Assembly: GCF_019635455.1 (NCBI RefSeq)
Contig: NZ_JAHBZJ010000004.1
Span: 62,001-126,000, forward strand
Direction: 5' to 3'
Length of the DNA: 64,000 nucleotides
Source: Sphingomonas sp.
GTDB taxonomy: Bacteria; Pseudomonadota; Alphaproteobacteria; Sphingomonadales; Sphingomonadaceae
The position numbers were made by a program, and so were the translations under genes. Shown here piece after piece: positions 1 through 8,205 of the stretch. A model generated the notes under the pieces. That model was not told the DNA's origin and made no database searches. It saw nothing but the letters and a program-made list of their open reading frames with translations. Every line of letters begins with the position of its first letter. Position 1 is the stretch's first letter.

Positions 1-208
1 GCAGATCGACGGCATCGTCGAATGCGCGCTGGTTTCGGGTGGCCAGGACTATCGGCTCAAGCTGCTCTGCCGCGACCTCGACGACTATGAACGGCTTCAC
101 CGCGAACATCTCGGCCGGCTGCCGGGCGTGGTGAAGATCAGTTCGAGCTTCGTACTGCGATCGATTCCGACGCGTAGCGAGGCGGATGCACTGTTCCAGC
201 CGCGATAG
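1..208 (+). CDS. Lrp/AsnC-family transcriptional regulator, C-terminal part (cut by window start)
   Basis: The frame is open from base 2 to a TAG at 206-208 and gives the last 68 residues of a protein. The fold pattern matches the RAM effector domain of Lrp/AsnC regulators: a VECALVSGGQDY strand, a DLDDYERLHREHL helix, and a PGVVKISSSFVLRSIP strand near the end. The DNA-binding half lies outside the window, so the target is unknown. It is a different gene from the complete Lrp-type regulator at 2942-3415, whose C-terminus reads differently. Confidence 0.8.
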   Translation, partial: QIDGIVECALVSGGQDYRLKLLCRDLDDYERLHREHLGRLPGVVKISSSFVLRSIPTRSEADALFQPR

Positions 209-329
209 GAGCGCCGGGCCTGTGTTGCGGGCCGATGTTGCGCGTGCTAACGGCGCGCCTGTTTCAACGGACAGGCAGCTGGTCTGACATGACCTCATCC
301 CCACTCGCCACGGCCCGCAAAGCGTTCCC

Positions 330-2270
330 GTGAGCGAGACAAACGGAAGCCCGGCGCCGGCGGCCGATTCGACCCCCGACCTCGAACATGGACACGGGCA
401 TGGCGCCCATGGTCACCCGCAGGCGGTGTGGAAGCTGGCCGTCGGGGCGATCGGCATCGTGTTCGGCGATATCGGCACCAGCCCGCTCTACGCGTTCCGC
501 GAAACCTTTGCCGGCCATCACCCCCTCGCGCTGGACCAGGCGCACATCATGGGCGTCATCAGCCTGATGTTCTGGTCGATGATGATCGTCGTGACGTTCA
601 AATATGTCACCATCATCATGCGCGCGGACAATAAGGGGGAGGGCGGCAGCCTGGCCCTGCTCGCGCTGATCAACAGCCAGAGCGGGAAAAAGAAATGGAC
701 CGCGGGGATCGTCATTCTCGGCGTGTTCGCGACCGCGCTCTTCTATGGCGATTCGATGATCACGCCGGCGGTGTCGGTGCTGTCGGCGGTCGAGGGTATC
801 GCGGTGGCTGCGCCCGGTTTCTCGGGCTGGATCCTGCCGATCGCGGTGGCGATCCTGGTCTTCCTCTTTTCGATCCAGCGGACCGGAACGGCAAAGGTCG
901 GCGCGTTTTTCGGGCCGATCATGCTCACCTATTTCGCGACGATCGCGACGCTCGGCACGCTCAGCGTCATCAAGTCGCCCGAAGTGCTCTGGGCGCTGCT
1001 GCCCGTCCATGCGGTCAATTTCTTCCTGATCGATCCGCTCGCCGCCTTTCTGGCGCTCGGCGCGGTGGTGCTGGCGGTGACCGGGGCGGAGGCGCTGTAT
1101 GCTGATATGGGGCATTTCGGCCGCAAGCCGATCCGGGTGTCCTGGCTGTGGTTCGTGCTGCCCGCGCTGATGCTCAATTACATGGGGCAGGGCGGGCTGC
1201 TGATGCGCGACGCGACGGCGCTGGAAAGCCCGTTCTACATGCTTGCGCCGGAATATCTGCGACTGCCGCTGGTCGGCATCGCGACCCTGGCGGCGATCAT
1301 CGCCTCACAGGCGGTGATTACCGGCGCATTCTCGGTCACCCAGCAGGGGATCCAGCTCGGCTTCATCCCGCGCCTGCGTATCACCCATACCAGCGCGGCG
1401 ACGGCGGGGCAGATCTACATTCCGCTGATCAACTGGGCGCTGATGACCGCGATCATCCTGCTGGTGCTCAGCTTCCGTACCTCGTCGAACCTGACCGCGG
1501 CCTATGGCATCGCGGTGACCGGCGCGATGCTGATCGACAACTGCCTGTTGGCGGTGGTGCTGTTCAGCCTGTGGAAGTGGAAGAAGCGGTATGCGATCCC
1601 GCTCCTGGCGCTCTTCTTCACCGTCGATCTGGCCTATTTCACCGCCAACCTGACCAAGATTCCCTATGGCGGCTGGTTCCCCCTGCTGGTCGGCATCGTG
1701 ATCTTCACGCTGCTCACCACCTGGGCCAAGGGGCGTCGCCTGATGGTCGAGCGGATGCGCGAGGCGGCGATGCCGATCAAGGTGTTCATTCAGTCCGCCG
1801 CCGTCTCGGCCACACGGGTGCGTGGCACCGCGGTCTTCATGACCTCCTCGCCCGACGGGGTTCCGCACGCGCTGCTCCACAATCTCAAGCACAACAAGGT
1901 GCTGCACGAACGCGTCATCCTGCTGACGGTGAAGATCGCCGACCAGCCATTCGTCGCCGAGAAGGATCGCGTCCGCAACGAGGATCTGGGCGAGGGATTC
2001 CATCGCATGCTGCTCTATTACGGGTTCATGCAGGAAGCGGACGTCCCGGGCGCGCTCAAACGCGCCGGCAAATGCGGCGGCAAGTTCGACATGATGGACA
2101 CCAGCTTCTTCCTGTCGCGCCAGACGCTGTTGCCCTCGGAGCGGCCGGGGATGCGGATCTGGCGCGAGAAGCTGTTCGCATGGATGCTGCGCAACGCCGA
2201 AAGCGCGATGGAGTTCTTTCGCCTGCCCACCAACCGCGTTGTCGAACTGGGCAGCCAGGTCGAGATTTGA
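330..2270 (+). CDS. kup: Kup-type low-affinity potassium uptake protein
   Basis: A 646-residue inner-membrane potassium/proton symporter. After a His/Gly-rich N-terminus ([10 protein letters not shown]) comes the family signature [11 protein letters not shown] near residue 47, then about twelve hydrophobic segments to roughly residue 470 and a soluble C-terminal domain, the usual Kup layout and length. The start is a GTG at 330; no strong ribosome site is visible and no earlier in-frame start fits better. The stop is 5 bases before the next gene, so the two are probably cotranscribed. The 120 bases upstream hold only a short inverted repeat (CCTGT/ACAGG) near 260-277. Confidence 0.95.
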   Translation: MSETNGSPAPAADSTPDLEHGHGHGAHGHPQAVWKLAVGAIGIVFGDIGTSPLYAFRETFAGHHPLALDQAHIMGVISLMFWSMMIVVTFKYVTIIMRADNKGEGGSLALLALINSQSGKKKWTAGIVILGVFATALFYGDSMITPAVSVLSAVEGIAVAAPGFSGWILPIAVAILVFLFSIQRTGTAKVGAFFGPIMLTYFATIATLGTLSVIKSPEVLWALLPVHAVNFFLIDPLAAFLALGAVVLAVTGAEALYADMGHFGRKPIRVSWLWFVLPALMLNYMGQGGLLMRDATALESPFYMLAPEYLRLPLVGIATLAAIIASQAVITGAFSVTQQGIQLGFIPRLRITHTSAATAGQIYIPLINWALMTAIILLVLSFRTSSNLTAAYGIAVTGAMLIDNCLLAVVLFSLWKWKKRYAIPLLALFFTVDLAYFTANLTKIPYGGWFPLLVGIVIFTLLTTWAKGRRLMVERMREAAMPIKVFIQSAAVSATRVRGTAVFMTSSPDGVPHALLHNLKHNKVLHERVILLTVKIADQPFVAEKDRVRNEDLGEGFHRMLLYYGFMQEADVPGALKRAGKCGGKFDMMDTSFFLSRQTLLPSERPGMRIWREKLFAWMLRNAESAMEFFRLPTNRVVELGSQVEI

Positions 2271-2275
2271 GGGCG

Positions 2276-2797
2276 GTGCCGCCCGCGCCGGCGAACCTTG
2301 CCCCGATCATCGTCTCCGCCCTGTTCGGGCGGCGGGATCAGGCCACGTTCGACGCGCTGCGGCGCGCGCATTTCCCGCCCGAGCGCAATGTCCTGTCGGC
2401 GCATCTGACCCTGTTTCATCACCTCCCGCCCTCGGTGGAGGATGAGTTGAAGCATCGCCTGAACACCGCCACGCGCGGCGTCCGCGCGCCGACGGCGCGG
2501 GCGGCGGGCCTCATGTCGCTGGGCCGGGGCGTGGCGGTGAAGATCGACTCGCCCGGCCTGACCGCGATCCGCCGCGACCTGTGCGAGGCGTTTGCAGGGA
2601 TGTTGACGCCACAGGATGCCGGCGGCTGGCGTCCGCACGTCACGATCCAGAACAAGGTCGCGCCGTCGATGGCGAAGCTGTTGCTTGCCGCCCTGTCAAA
2701 GGAATTCCGCCCGCACGCGGTCGAGATCGCGGGCCTGGGCCTGTGGTGGTATCGCGACGGTCCCTGGGAGCCGGTGTCGCGCCACATGTTCGCTTGA
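2276..2797 (+). CDS. 2'-5' RNA ligase / 2H phosphoesterase family protein
   Basis: A 173-residue cytoplasmic protein with the two HxT motifs that define 2H phosphoesterases: HLTLFH near residue 42 and HVTIQN near residue 122. The family hydrolyses or forms 2'-5' or cyclic phosphodiester bonds; the substrate here is unknown. The GTG at 2276 starts 5 bases after the kup stop, and the same frame runs open far back through kup without being a gene there. Start choice is moderately sure; a TGA-terminated tail leads to the tRNA 55 bases later. Confidence 0.82.
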   Translation: MPPAPANLAPIIVSALFGRRDQATFDALRRAHFPPERNVLSAHLTLFHHLPPSVEDELKHRLNTATRGVRAPTARAAGLMSLGRGVAVKIDSPGLTAIRRDLCEAFAGMLTPQDAGGWRPHVTIQNKVAPSMAKLLLAALSKEFRPHAVEIAGLGLWWYRDGPWEPVSRHMFA

Positions 2798-2851
2798 CCC
2801 GCTTTCAAACCCCACTTATGTGCGCCGCTCGCCCGCAGGGCGCCTTGATAT

Positions 2852-2928
2852 GGCCGAGTAGCTCAGTTGGTTAGAGCAGCGGAATCATAATCCGCGTGTC
2901 GGGGGTTCAAGTCCCTCCTCGGCTACCA
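2852..2928 (+). tRNA. tRNA-Met (anticodon CAT)
   Basis: A 77-base cloverleaf. The acceptor strands GGCCGAG and CTCGGCT pair with one G-U at position 1-72, the D arm is AGCTCAGTTGGTTAGAGC, the anticodon stem GCGGA/TCCGC encloses loop ATCATAA with anticodon CAT, the T arm carries GTTCAAGTC, and CCA is encoded. The body looks like elongator tRNA-Met. A CAT tRNA could in principle be lysidinylated tRNA-Ile2, which I think less likely from the overall sequence. Confidence 0.93.
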
Positions 2929-2941
2929 TCATACCCCCCGG

Positions 2942-3415
2942 TCACCCCACCGCGTCGCGAATCGTTTCCATCGCGACGAAGGTCGATGTGCTGGCGACAT
3001 GCGGCAGGCTGGAAATCCGCTCGCCCAGCACCTCGCGATAGCGGCGGATGTCGGCCGTGCGCACCTTCAACAGATAGTCGAAGCTGCTGGCGATCATGTG
3101 ACATTCCTCGACCTCGGGAATTTTCAGCACGGCGGCGCGGAACGCCTCCAGCGCCGCCTCCCGCGTGTCCGACAGCTTGACCTCGGCAAAGGCGACATGG
3201 TCGAGGCCGAGGCGCACCGGATCGACGATCGCGCGAAAGCCACGGATCGTGCCATCGGCGATCATCCGCTTCAGCCGCACCTGGCACGGCGTCTTCGACA
3301 GGCCGACCCGCGCGGCGAGATCGGTGATCGAGATGCGGCCATCCTGCCGCAGGATCTGGACGATCTTGCGGTCGAACGGGTCAAGATCACTGTGATCGAG
3401 CGTATGAACGCGCAT
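2942..3415 (-). CDS. putR: Lrp/AsnC-family regulator, probable proline-catabolism activator PutR
   Basis: A 157-residue regulator: N-terminal winged HTH at about residues 12-65 (ISITDLAARVGLSKTPCQVRLKRM) and a C-terminal RAM domain at about 75-150. It is divergent from putA across a 113-base gap, the standard arrangement for PutR in alphaproteobacteria, where it senses proline and activates putA. The PutA here has no DNA-binding domain of its own, which fits a separate regulator. The family call is from sequence; the putA role is inferred from position. Confidence 0.88.
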   Translation of the reverse strand: MRVHTLDHSDLDPFDRKIVQILRQDGRISITDLAARVGLSKTPCQVRLKRMIADGTIRGFRAIVDPVRLGLDHVAFAEVKLSDTREAALEAFRAAVLKIPEVEECHMIASSFDYLLKVRTADIRRYREVLGERISSLPHVASTSTFVAMETIRDAVG

Positions 3416-3528
3416 TTTGACCTGTTAACTCGTGAAATTCAGGAAATTCGATACTCTGGATGCATTCGAAAAGTCAAAATGATCAATCGAACGATGCTAT
3501 CGTGCTCCCATTCTCGTCCGGAGCCGCC
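3416..3528. promoter_or_regulatory. putR/putA divergent control region with AT-rich repeats
   Basis: This is the only AT-rich stretch near the two genes. It holds two copies of GAAATTC 9 bases apart (3434-3440 and 3443-3449) and a further TTCGAAA near 3467, the AT-rich type of site Lrp-family proteins bind. An in-frame ATG at 3460 could extend PutA by 23 residues but would place coding sequence on top of these repeats, which is why I start putA at 3529. Binding by PutR is inference. Confidence 0.4.
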
Positions 3529-6500
3529 ATGACCGACTATTTCGACCGCTTTGCCCCGCCGATCCGTCCCGCGACGCCGCTGCGCGCCGCGATCACGGCG
3601 GCCTATCGCCGGCCGGAACCGGACTGCGTCGCGCCGCTGGTCGAGCAGGCGGACCTGCCCGCCGGGACGCGCGACGCGGCCAGGGCCACCGCGACGGCGC
3701 TCATCACCGCGCTGCGCGCCAAGCACAAGGGGACCGGGGTCGAGGGGCTGGTTCAGGAATATGCGCTGTCCAGCCAGGAGGGCGTCGCGCTGATGTGCCT
3801 TGCCGAGGCGCTGTTGCGCATTCCCGATCATGCGACGCGCGACGCGCTGATCCGCGACAAGATTTCCGAAGGCGACTGGAAGGCGCATCTGGGCGACGGA
3901 CGCTCGCTGTTCGTCAATGCCGCGACCTGGGGGCTGGTGGTCACCGGCCGCCTGACCGCCAGCGTCAACGATGCGGGGCTGGCGGCGGCGCTCACCCGCC
4001 TGATCGCGCGCGCGGGCGAGCCGGTGATCCGCCGCGGCGTCGATATGGCGATGCGGATGATGGGCGAACAGTTCGTCACCGGAGAGACGATCGCCGAAGC
4101 GTTGAAGCGCGCGCGCCCGCTGGAGGCGCGCGGCTTCCGCTACAGCTATGACATGCTGGGCGAGGCGGCGACGACGATGGCCGACGCCGACCGCTATTAT
4201 CGCGATTACGAACAGGCCGTCCACGCGATCGGCAAGGCATCGGCAGGTCGCGGCGTAGTGGCGGGACCCGGCATTTCGATCAAGCTGTCGGCGCTGCATC
4301 CGCGCTATGCGCGGGCGCAGGCCGAGCGGGTGATGGGCGAGTTGCTGCCACGCGTGAAGGCGCTGGCCGAACTGGCGAAGGACTATGATATCGGCCTGAA
4401 CATCGATGCCGAGGAGGCCGACCGGCTCGAACTGTCGCTCGACCTGCTCGAAGCGCTGGCGCTCGATCCCGACCTTGCGGGGTGGGACGGCCTGGGCTTC
4501 GTGGTACAGGCCTATGGCAAGCGCTGCCCGTTCGTCATCGACTGGATCGTCGATCTGGCGCGGCGGGCGGGCCGGCGGATCATGGTCCGGCTGGTCAAGG
4601 GCGCCTATTGGGATGCGGAGATCAAGCGTGCGCAGGTCGATGGGCTGGCCGACTTTCCCGTCTATACGCGCAAGATCCACACCGATGTCGCCTATGTCGC
4701 GTGTGCGCGAAAGCTGCTGGCTGCCCGCGCGGAGATCTTCCCGCAATTCGCCACGCACAATGCACAGACGCTCGCGACGATCTATCAGCTCGCCGGACCG
4801 GACTTTGCCGAGGGCGATTATGAATTCCAGTGCCTGCACGGCATGGGCGAGCCGCTCTATGACGAGGTGGTGGGCGCGGCGAAGCTGAACCGTCCGTGCC
4901 GCATCTATGCGCCGGTGGGAACGCATGAAACGCTGCTCGCCTATCTGGTCCGCCGCCTGCTGGAAAATGGCGCGAACTCCTCCTTTGTCAATCGCATCGC
5001 CGATCCTGAGGTCTCGATCGCCGAACTGGTCACGGACCCGGTGGAGGTTGTGCGCGCGATGGATGCGCCAGGGGCTAGGCATCCGCTGATCGCGCTGCCG
5101 CGGGACCTGTATGGCGCGCGCCGCAATTCGGACGGGCTGGACCTGTCCGATGAGGCGGCCCTGGCCAGCCTCAGCGACGCGCTGCGCACCAGCACCGAAT
5201 TCGGCTGGTCCGCGATGATCGCCGCGCAGGGCGTCGCGCGGCCGGTGGTCAACCCCGCCGATCGCCGCGACATCGTCGGCACGGTGATCGAGGCGACGCC
5301 GGAGGCGGCGCGCGAATGCGCGGGGATCGCCGCGACCGCCGGCGCGGACTGGGCGGCGACGCCGGTGGTTGATCGTGCGGCGTGTCTGGAGCGCGCGGCC
5401 GACCGGTTGCAGGCGCAGATGCCGGTGCTGATGGGGCTCATCATGCGCGAAGCCGGCAAGTCGGCGCCCAATGCGATCGCTGAGGTGCGGGAGGCGATCG
5501 ATTTCCTGCGCTATTACGCGCAACAGGCGCGCGCGACGCTGGGCCTCGCCCATGCGCCGCTGGGGCCGGTGGTGTGCATCAGCCCGTGGAATTTCCCGCT
5601 GGCGATCTTCATCGGGCAGGTCGCGGCGGCGCTGGTGGCCGGAAATCCGGTGCTCGCCAAACCGGCCGAGGAAACCCCGTTGATCGCTGCGCAGGCGGTC
5701 GCGATCCTGCATGAATGCGGGATTCCGGCCCCGGCGCTTCAGCTGGTTCCGGGCGACGGGCGGATCGGCGCGGCGCTCGTCTCCGCGCCGGAAACGCAGG
5801 GGGTGATGTTCACCGGATCGACCGAGGTCGCGCGGATCATCCAGAAGGAACTCGCCGGCCGACTGGCGGCCGACGGCGCGCCGATCCCGTTCATCGCCGA
5901 AACCGGCGGACAGAATGCGATGATCGTCGACAGTTCGGCGCTCGCCGAACAGGTCGTGGCCGACGTCATCGCCTCGGCCTTCGACAGCGCGGGGCAACGC
6001 TGCTCCGCGCTGCGCATCCTGTGCCTTCAGGACGATGTCGCCGATCGCATCCTGGCGATGCTGAAGGGTGCGCTGCATCAATTGTCGATCGGGCGCACCG
6101 ACCGGCTTTCGGTCGATATCGGCCCGGTCATCTCGGCCGAGGCGAAGGCGAATATCGACCGGCATATCGACCGGATGCGCGGCATGGGCCGATCGGTGGA
6201 GCAGATCGAACTGGCGGGGGAGACCGCGCAGGGAACCTTCGTCCCGCCGACGATCATCGAACTGGACAGCATCGCCGATCTGGAGCGGGAGGTGTTCGGC
6301 CCGGTGCTCCATGTCGTGCGCTATCGCCGTCGCGATCTGGACCGCGTGATCGATGCGATCAACGCCACCGGCTATGGCCTGACCTTCGGCCTCCACACCC
6401 GGCTCGACGAGACGGTGGAGCATGTGACCCAGCGGATCGAGGCGGGTAACCTCTACATCAATCGCAACATCATCGGCGCGGTGGTGGGGGTTCAGCCCTT

Positions 6501-7125
6501 TGGCGGGCGCGGCCTTTCGGGAACCGGGCCAAAGGCGGGAGGGCCGCTCTATCTGGGCCGGCTGGTCACGGCGCCGACGACCCCCGCCGGCATTGCGTCG
6601 GCGGCGGCGGACCCGGCGCTGCGCGACTTTGCGCTATGGCTGGGCGATCGCGCCGAGCCGGCGCGTGCGGCGGGGGAGGCCTCGCTGTTGGGCGCGGCGG
6701 TCGAACTGCCGGGGCCGGTGGGCGAGCGCAACCTCTATACGCTGCATCCGCGCGGCCGCATCCTGCTGTTTCCACACGACGCGCGCGCGTTTCTGGATCA
6801 GGTCGCCGCCGTTCTCGCCACCGGCAACCATGCGGTGGTGGCGAGCGGGGATTTCGGCCGTACGCTGACCGGAGTGTCCGATCGCGTCGCGAGCCGGATC
6901 GCGTTTCCGGCCGATTGGCGCAACGCCGGCCCCTATGCCGGGGCGATCATCGCCGGAGACGATGACGCGCGGCTGGCCGCACTGGCCGGGATCGCCGCGC
7001 TGCCCGGCCCGATCGTGCTGGCGCAGGCCGGCACGCCCCGGCTCGACTGGCTGGTCGAGGAAGTCTCGACCTCGATCAACACCACCGCCGCAGGCGGCAA
7101 TGCCAGCCTGATGGCGATGGCGTGA
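3529..7125 (+). CDS. putA: Bifunctional proline dehydrogenase / L-glutamate gamma-semialdehyde dehydrogenase PutA
   Basis: A 1198-residue enzyme oxidising proline to glutamate in two steps, with FAD then NAD+. The PRODH domain covers about residues 90-450 (flavin and substrate motifs such as RLVKGAYWDAEI and NIDAEEADRLE). The aldehyde dehydrogenase domain covers about 530-1000, with ISPWNFPLAIF, the glutamate in FIAETGGQN and the nucleophile cysteine in SAGQRCSALR. About 190 further residues form the ALDH-like C-terminal extension of long PutAs. The N-terminal ribbon-helix-helix of enterobacterial PutA is absent, so it should not autoregulate. ATG 3529 follows GGAGCCGCC. Confidence 0.96.
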   Translation: MTDYFDRFAPPIRPATPLRAAITAAYRRPEPDCVAPLVEQADLPAGTRDAARATATALITALRAKHKGTGVEGLVQEYALSSQEGVALMCLAEALLRIPDHATRDALIRDKISEGDWKAHLGDGRSLFVNAATWGLVVTGRLTASVNDAGLAAALTRLIARAGEPVIRRGVDMAMRMMGEQFVTGETIAEALKRARPLEARGFRYSYDMLGEAATTMADADRYYRDYEQAVHAIGKASAGRGVVAGPGISIKLSALHPRYARAQAERVMGELLPRVKALAELAKDYDIGLNIDAEEADRLELSLDLLEALALDPDLAGWDGLGFVVQAYGKRCPFVIDWIVDLARRAGRRIMVRLVKGAYWDAEIKRAQVDGLADFPVYTRKIHTDVAYVACARKLLAARAEIFPQFATHNAQTLATIYQLAGPDFAEGDYEFQCLHGMGEPLYDEVVGAAKLNRPCRIYAPVGTHETLLAYLVRRLLENGANSSFVNRIADPEVSIAELVTDPVEVVRAMDAPGARHPLIALPRDLYGARRNSDGLDLSDEAALASLSDALRTSTEFGWSAMIAAQGVARPVVNPADRRDIVGTVIEATPEAARECAGIAATAGADWAATPVVDRAACLERAADRLQAQMPVLMGLIMREAGKSAPNAIAEVREAIDFLRYYAQQARATLGLAHAPLGPVVCISPWNFPLAIFIGQVAAALVAGNPVLAKPAEETPLIAAQAVAILHECGIPAPALQLVPGDGRIGAALVSAPETQGVMFTGSTEVARIIQKELAGRLAADGAPIPFIAETGGQNAMIVDSSALAEQVVADVIASAFDSAGQRCSALRILCLQDDVADRILAMLKGALHQLSIGRTDRLSVDIGPVISAEAKANIDRHIDRMRGMGRSVEQIELAGETAQGTFVPPTIIELDSIADLEREVFGPVLHVVRYRRRDLDRVIDAINATGYGLTFGLHTRLDETVEHVTQRIEAGNLYINRNIIGAVVGVQPFGGRGLSGTGPKAGGPLYLGRLVTAPTTPAGIASAAADPALRDFALWLGDRAEPARAAGEASLLGAAVELPGPVGERNLYTLHPRGRILLFPHDARAFLDQVAAVLATGNHAVVASGDFGRTLTGVSDRVASRIAFPADWRNAGPYAGAIIAGDDDARLAALAGIAALPGPIVLAQAGTPRLDWLVEEVSTSINTTAAGGNASLMAMA

Positions 7126-7132
7126 ATCGCGG

Positions 7133-8185
7133 CTATCGGATCCCCAGCACCGCCTTGATGTCGTCCCAGGCGGCATATTTGAAATTCTGGGCCTTGGGCG
7201 GATTATAGCCGTCCTGCGCGACGAAGAGACCGCCGGGATAATCCGGACCGAAATCACCGGTCAGGATTTCGATGCCGTCGGTCTCTTCGGTCGCCCCGAC
7301 CTTGCCCGGCGCGATGCGGAAACGCCCGACATAGGCGTCGTCCGACAGGCGATAGACGACATAGGCGTTGTCGCCCTGGCTCGACGCGATCAGGTAGCCG
7401 CCATCCGCCGCGCCCTCCGCTGCGATCGCCAGACCCTCGGCGTCGGCGACCAGCCGTTCGCCGTCCACCGCGGCAATGCGAACCGGCGTCGTGCCGCCAT
7501 CGGCGCGCGCGTCGAACCGCCACAGACCGGCATCTTCTTCCGCCACGTACAGGCGGGCGGTGCGATCATCGACCACGCACCCCTCGGACTGGGTGGCGAG
7601 CTTCATGCTGCGCACCAGGCGCCCGGTCGGGGTGGCGCCGCTGAGGTCGAGGTCGATCTGGCGCACCGTTCCGTCCTTGATGACGTTGAACGCGCTCAGC
7701 CGGTCGCCGCTGCGGTACAGGCAGATGCCATAGGCTTCACCGGCGCCGGCCGGGACGATCCCGATCGGCGTCAGCCTGGCCGATGCCGTGTCGAGCCGGA
7801 ACAGCGCGATCTTTGCCTGTTTGCGGTCGTTGCGATCGCTCGCCGCGACGATGACGCCCGCCGGCCCCATGTCGCGGATATCGACATTGTTGACCTGTCC
7901 GGCGTCGATGAAGAACAGATCCTTGCCGGTCAGGTCATAGACGTGAAGCCCCGCCTTCTTGTCGGTGCCGACGATCAGGCTGGCCGTCGGATCGGCCGGA
8001 TTGCGCCAGATCGCCGGGTCGTCCGCCGCATCGGCATTGGCGGTGCCGACCGCGTCGGTCTCACCCCGCGCCGCGACATTGACGGCGGGCGTGGTGGGCG
8101 GGGCGGGAGCCGTGATCGCGGTGGTGGCGCACCCCGCCGCCGCAAGCGGCAGCAGGGTGAGGGCAAGCGAAAATCGGATGTTCAC
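7133..8185 (-). CDS. Beta-propeller phytase (BPP), probable lipoprotein
   Basis: A 350-residue exported calcium-dependent phosphatase of myo-inositol hexakisphosphate. Two consensus motifs of beta-propeller phytases are present: ADAADDPAIW near residue 53 and NNVDIRD near residue 98. Later propeller-blade motifs DAEGLAI, SSQGDNAYVVY and TEETDGIEI also fit. The N-terminus is a signal peptide ending in a lipobox-like LAAAGC (Cys19), suggesting outer-membrane or periplasmic anchoring. It lies 20 bases after the TonB-dependent receptor gene on the same strand, so the pair is almost surely an operon for using organic phosphate. The putA stop is 7 bases away, convergent. Confidence 0.93.
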   Translation of the reverse strand: MNIRFSLALTLLPLAAAGCATTAITAPAPPTTPAVNVAARGETDAVGTANADAADDPAIWRNPADPTASLIVGTDKKAGLHVYDLTGKDLFFIDAGQVNNVDIRDMGPAGVIVAASDRNDRKQAKIALFRLDTASARLTPIGIVPAGAGEAYGICLYRSGDRLSAFNVIKDGTVRQIDLDLSGATPTGRLVRSMKLATQSEGCVVDDRTARLYVAEEDAGLWRFDARADGGTTPVRIAAVDGERLVADAEGLAIAAEGAADGGYLIASSQGDNAYVVYRLSDDAYVGRFRIAPGKVGATEETDGIEILTGDFGPDYPGGLFVAQDGYNPPKAQNFKYAAWDDIKAVLGIR

Positions 8186-8205
8186 GATACTGTACCTTTG
8201 CTGGA

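Noticed and set aside
2276..2797. Gene starting at 1148 and running through kup into the phosphoesterase
   Set aside because: The first 375 codons are an out-of-frame reading of kup; only the part after 2276 shows a protein family.
2852..2928. tRNA as an integration site for a genomic island
   Set aside because: No integrase, no direct repeat of the tRNA 3' end nearby and no change in composition downstream was seen.
3439..6423. Long open frame on the minus strand opposite putA
   Set aside because: It is Arg/Asp/Gln-rich with no recognisable domain and lies wholly antisense to a complete, well-conserved enzyme; such frames arise from codon bias in GC-rich genes.
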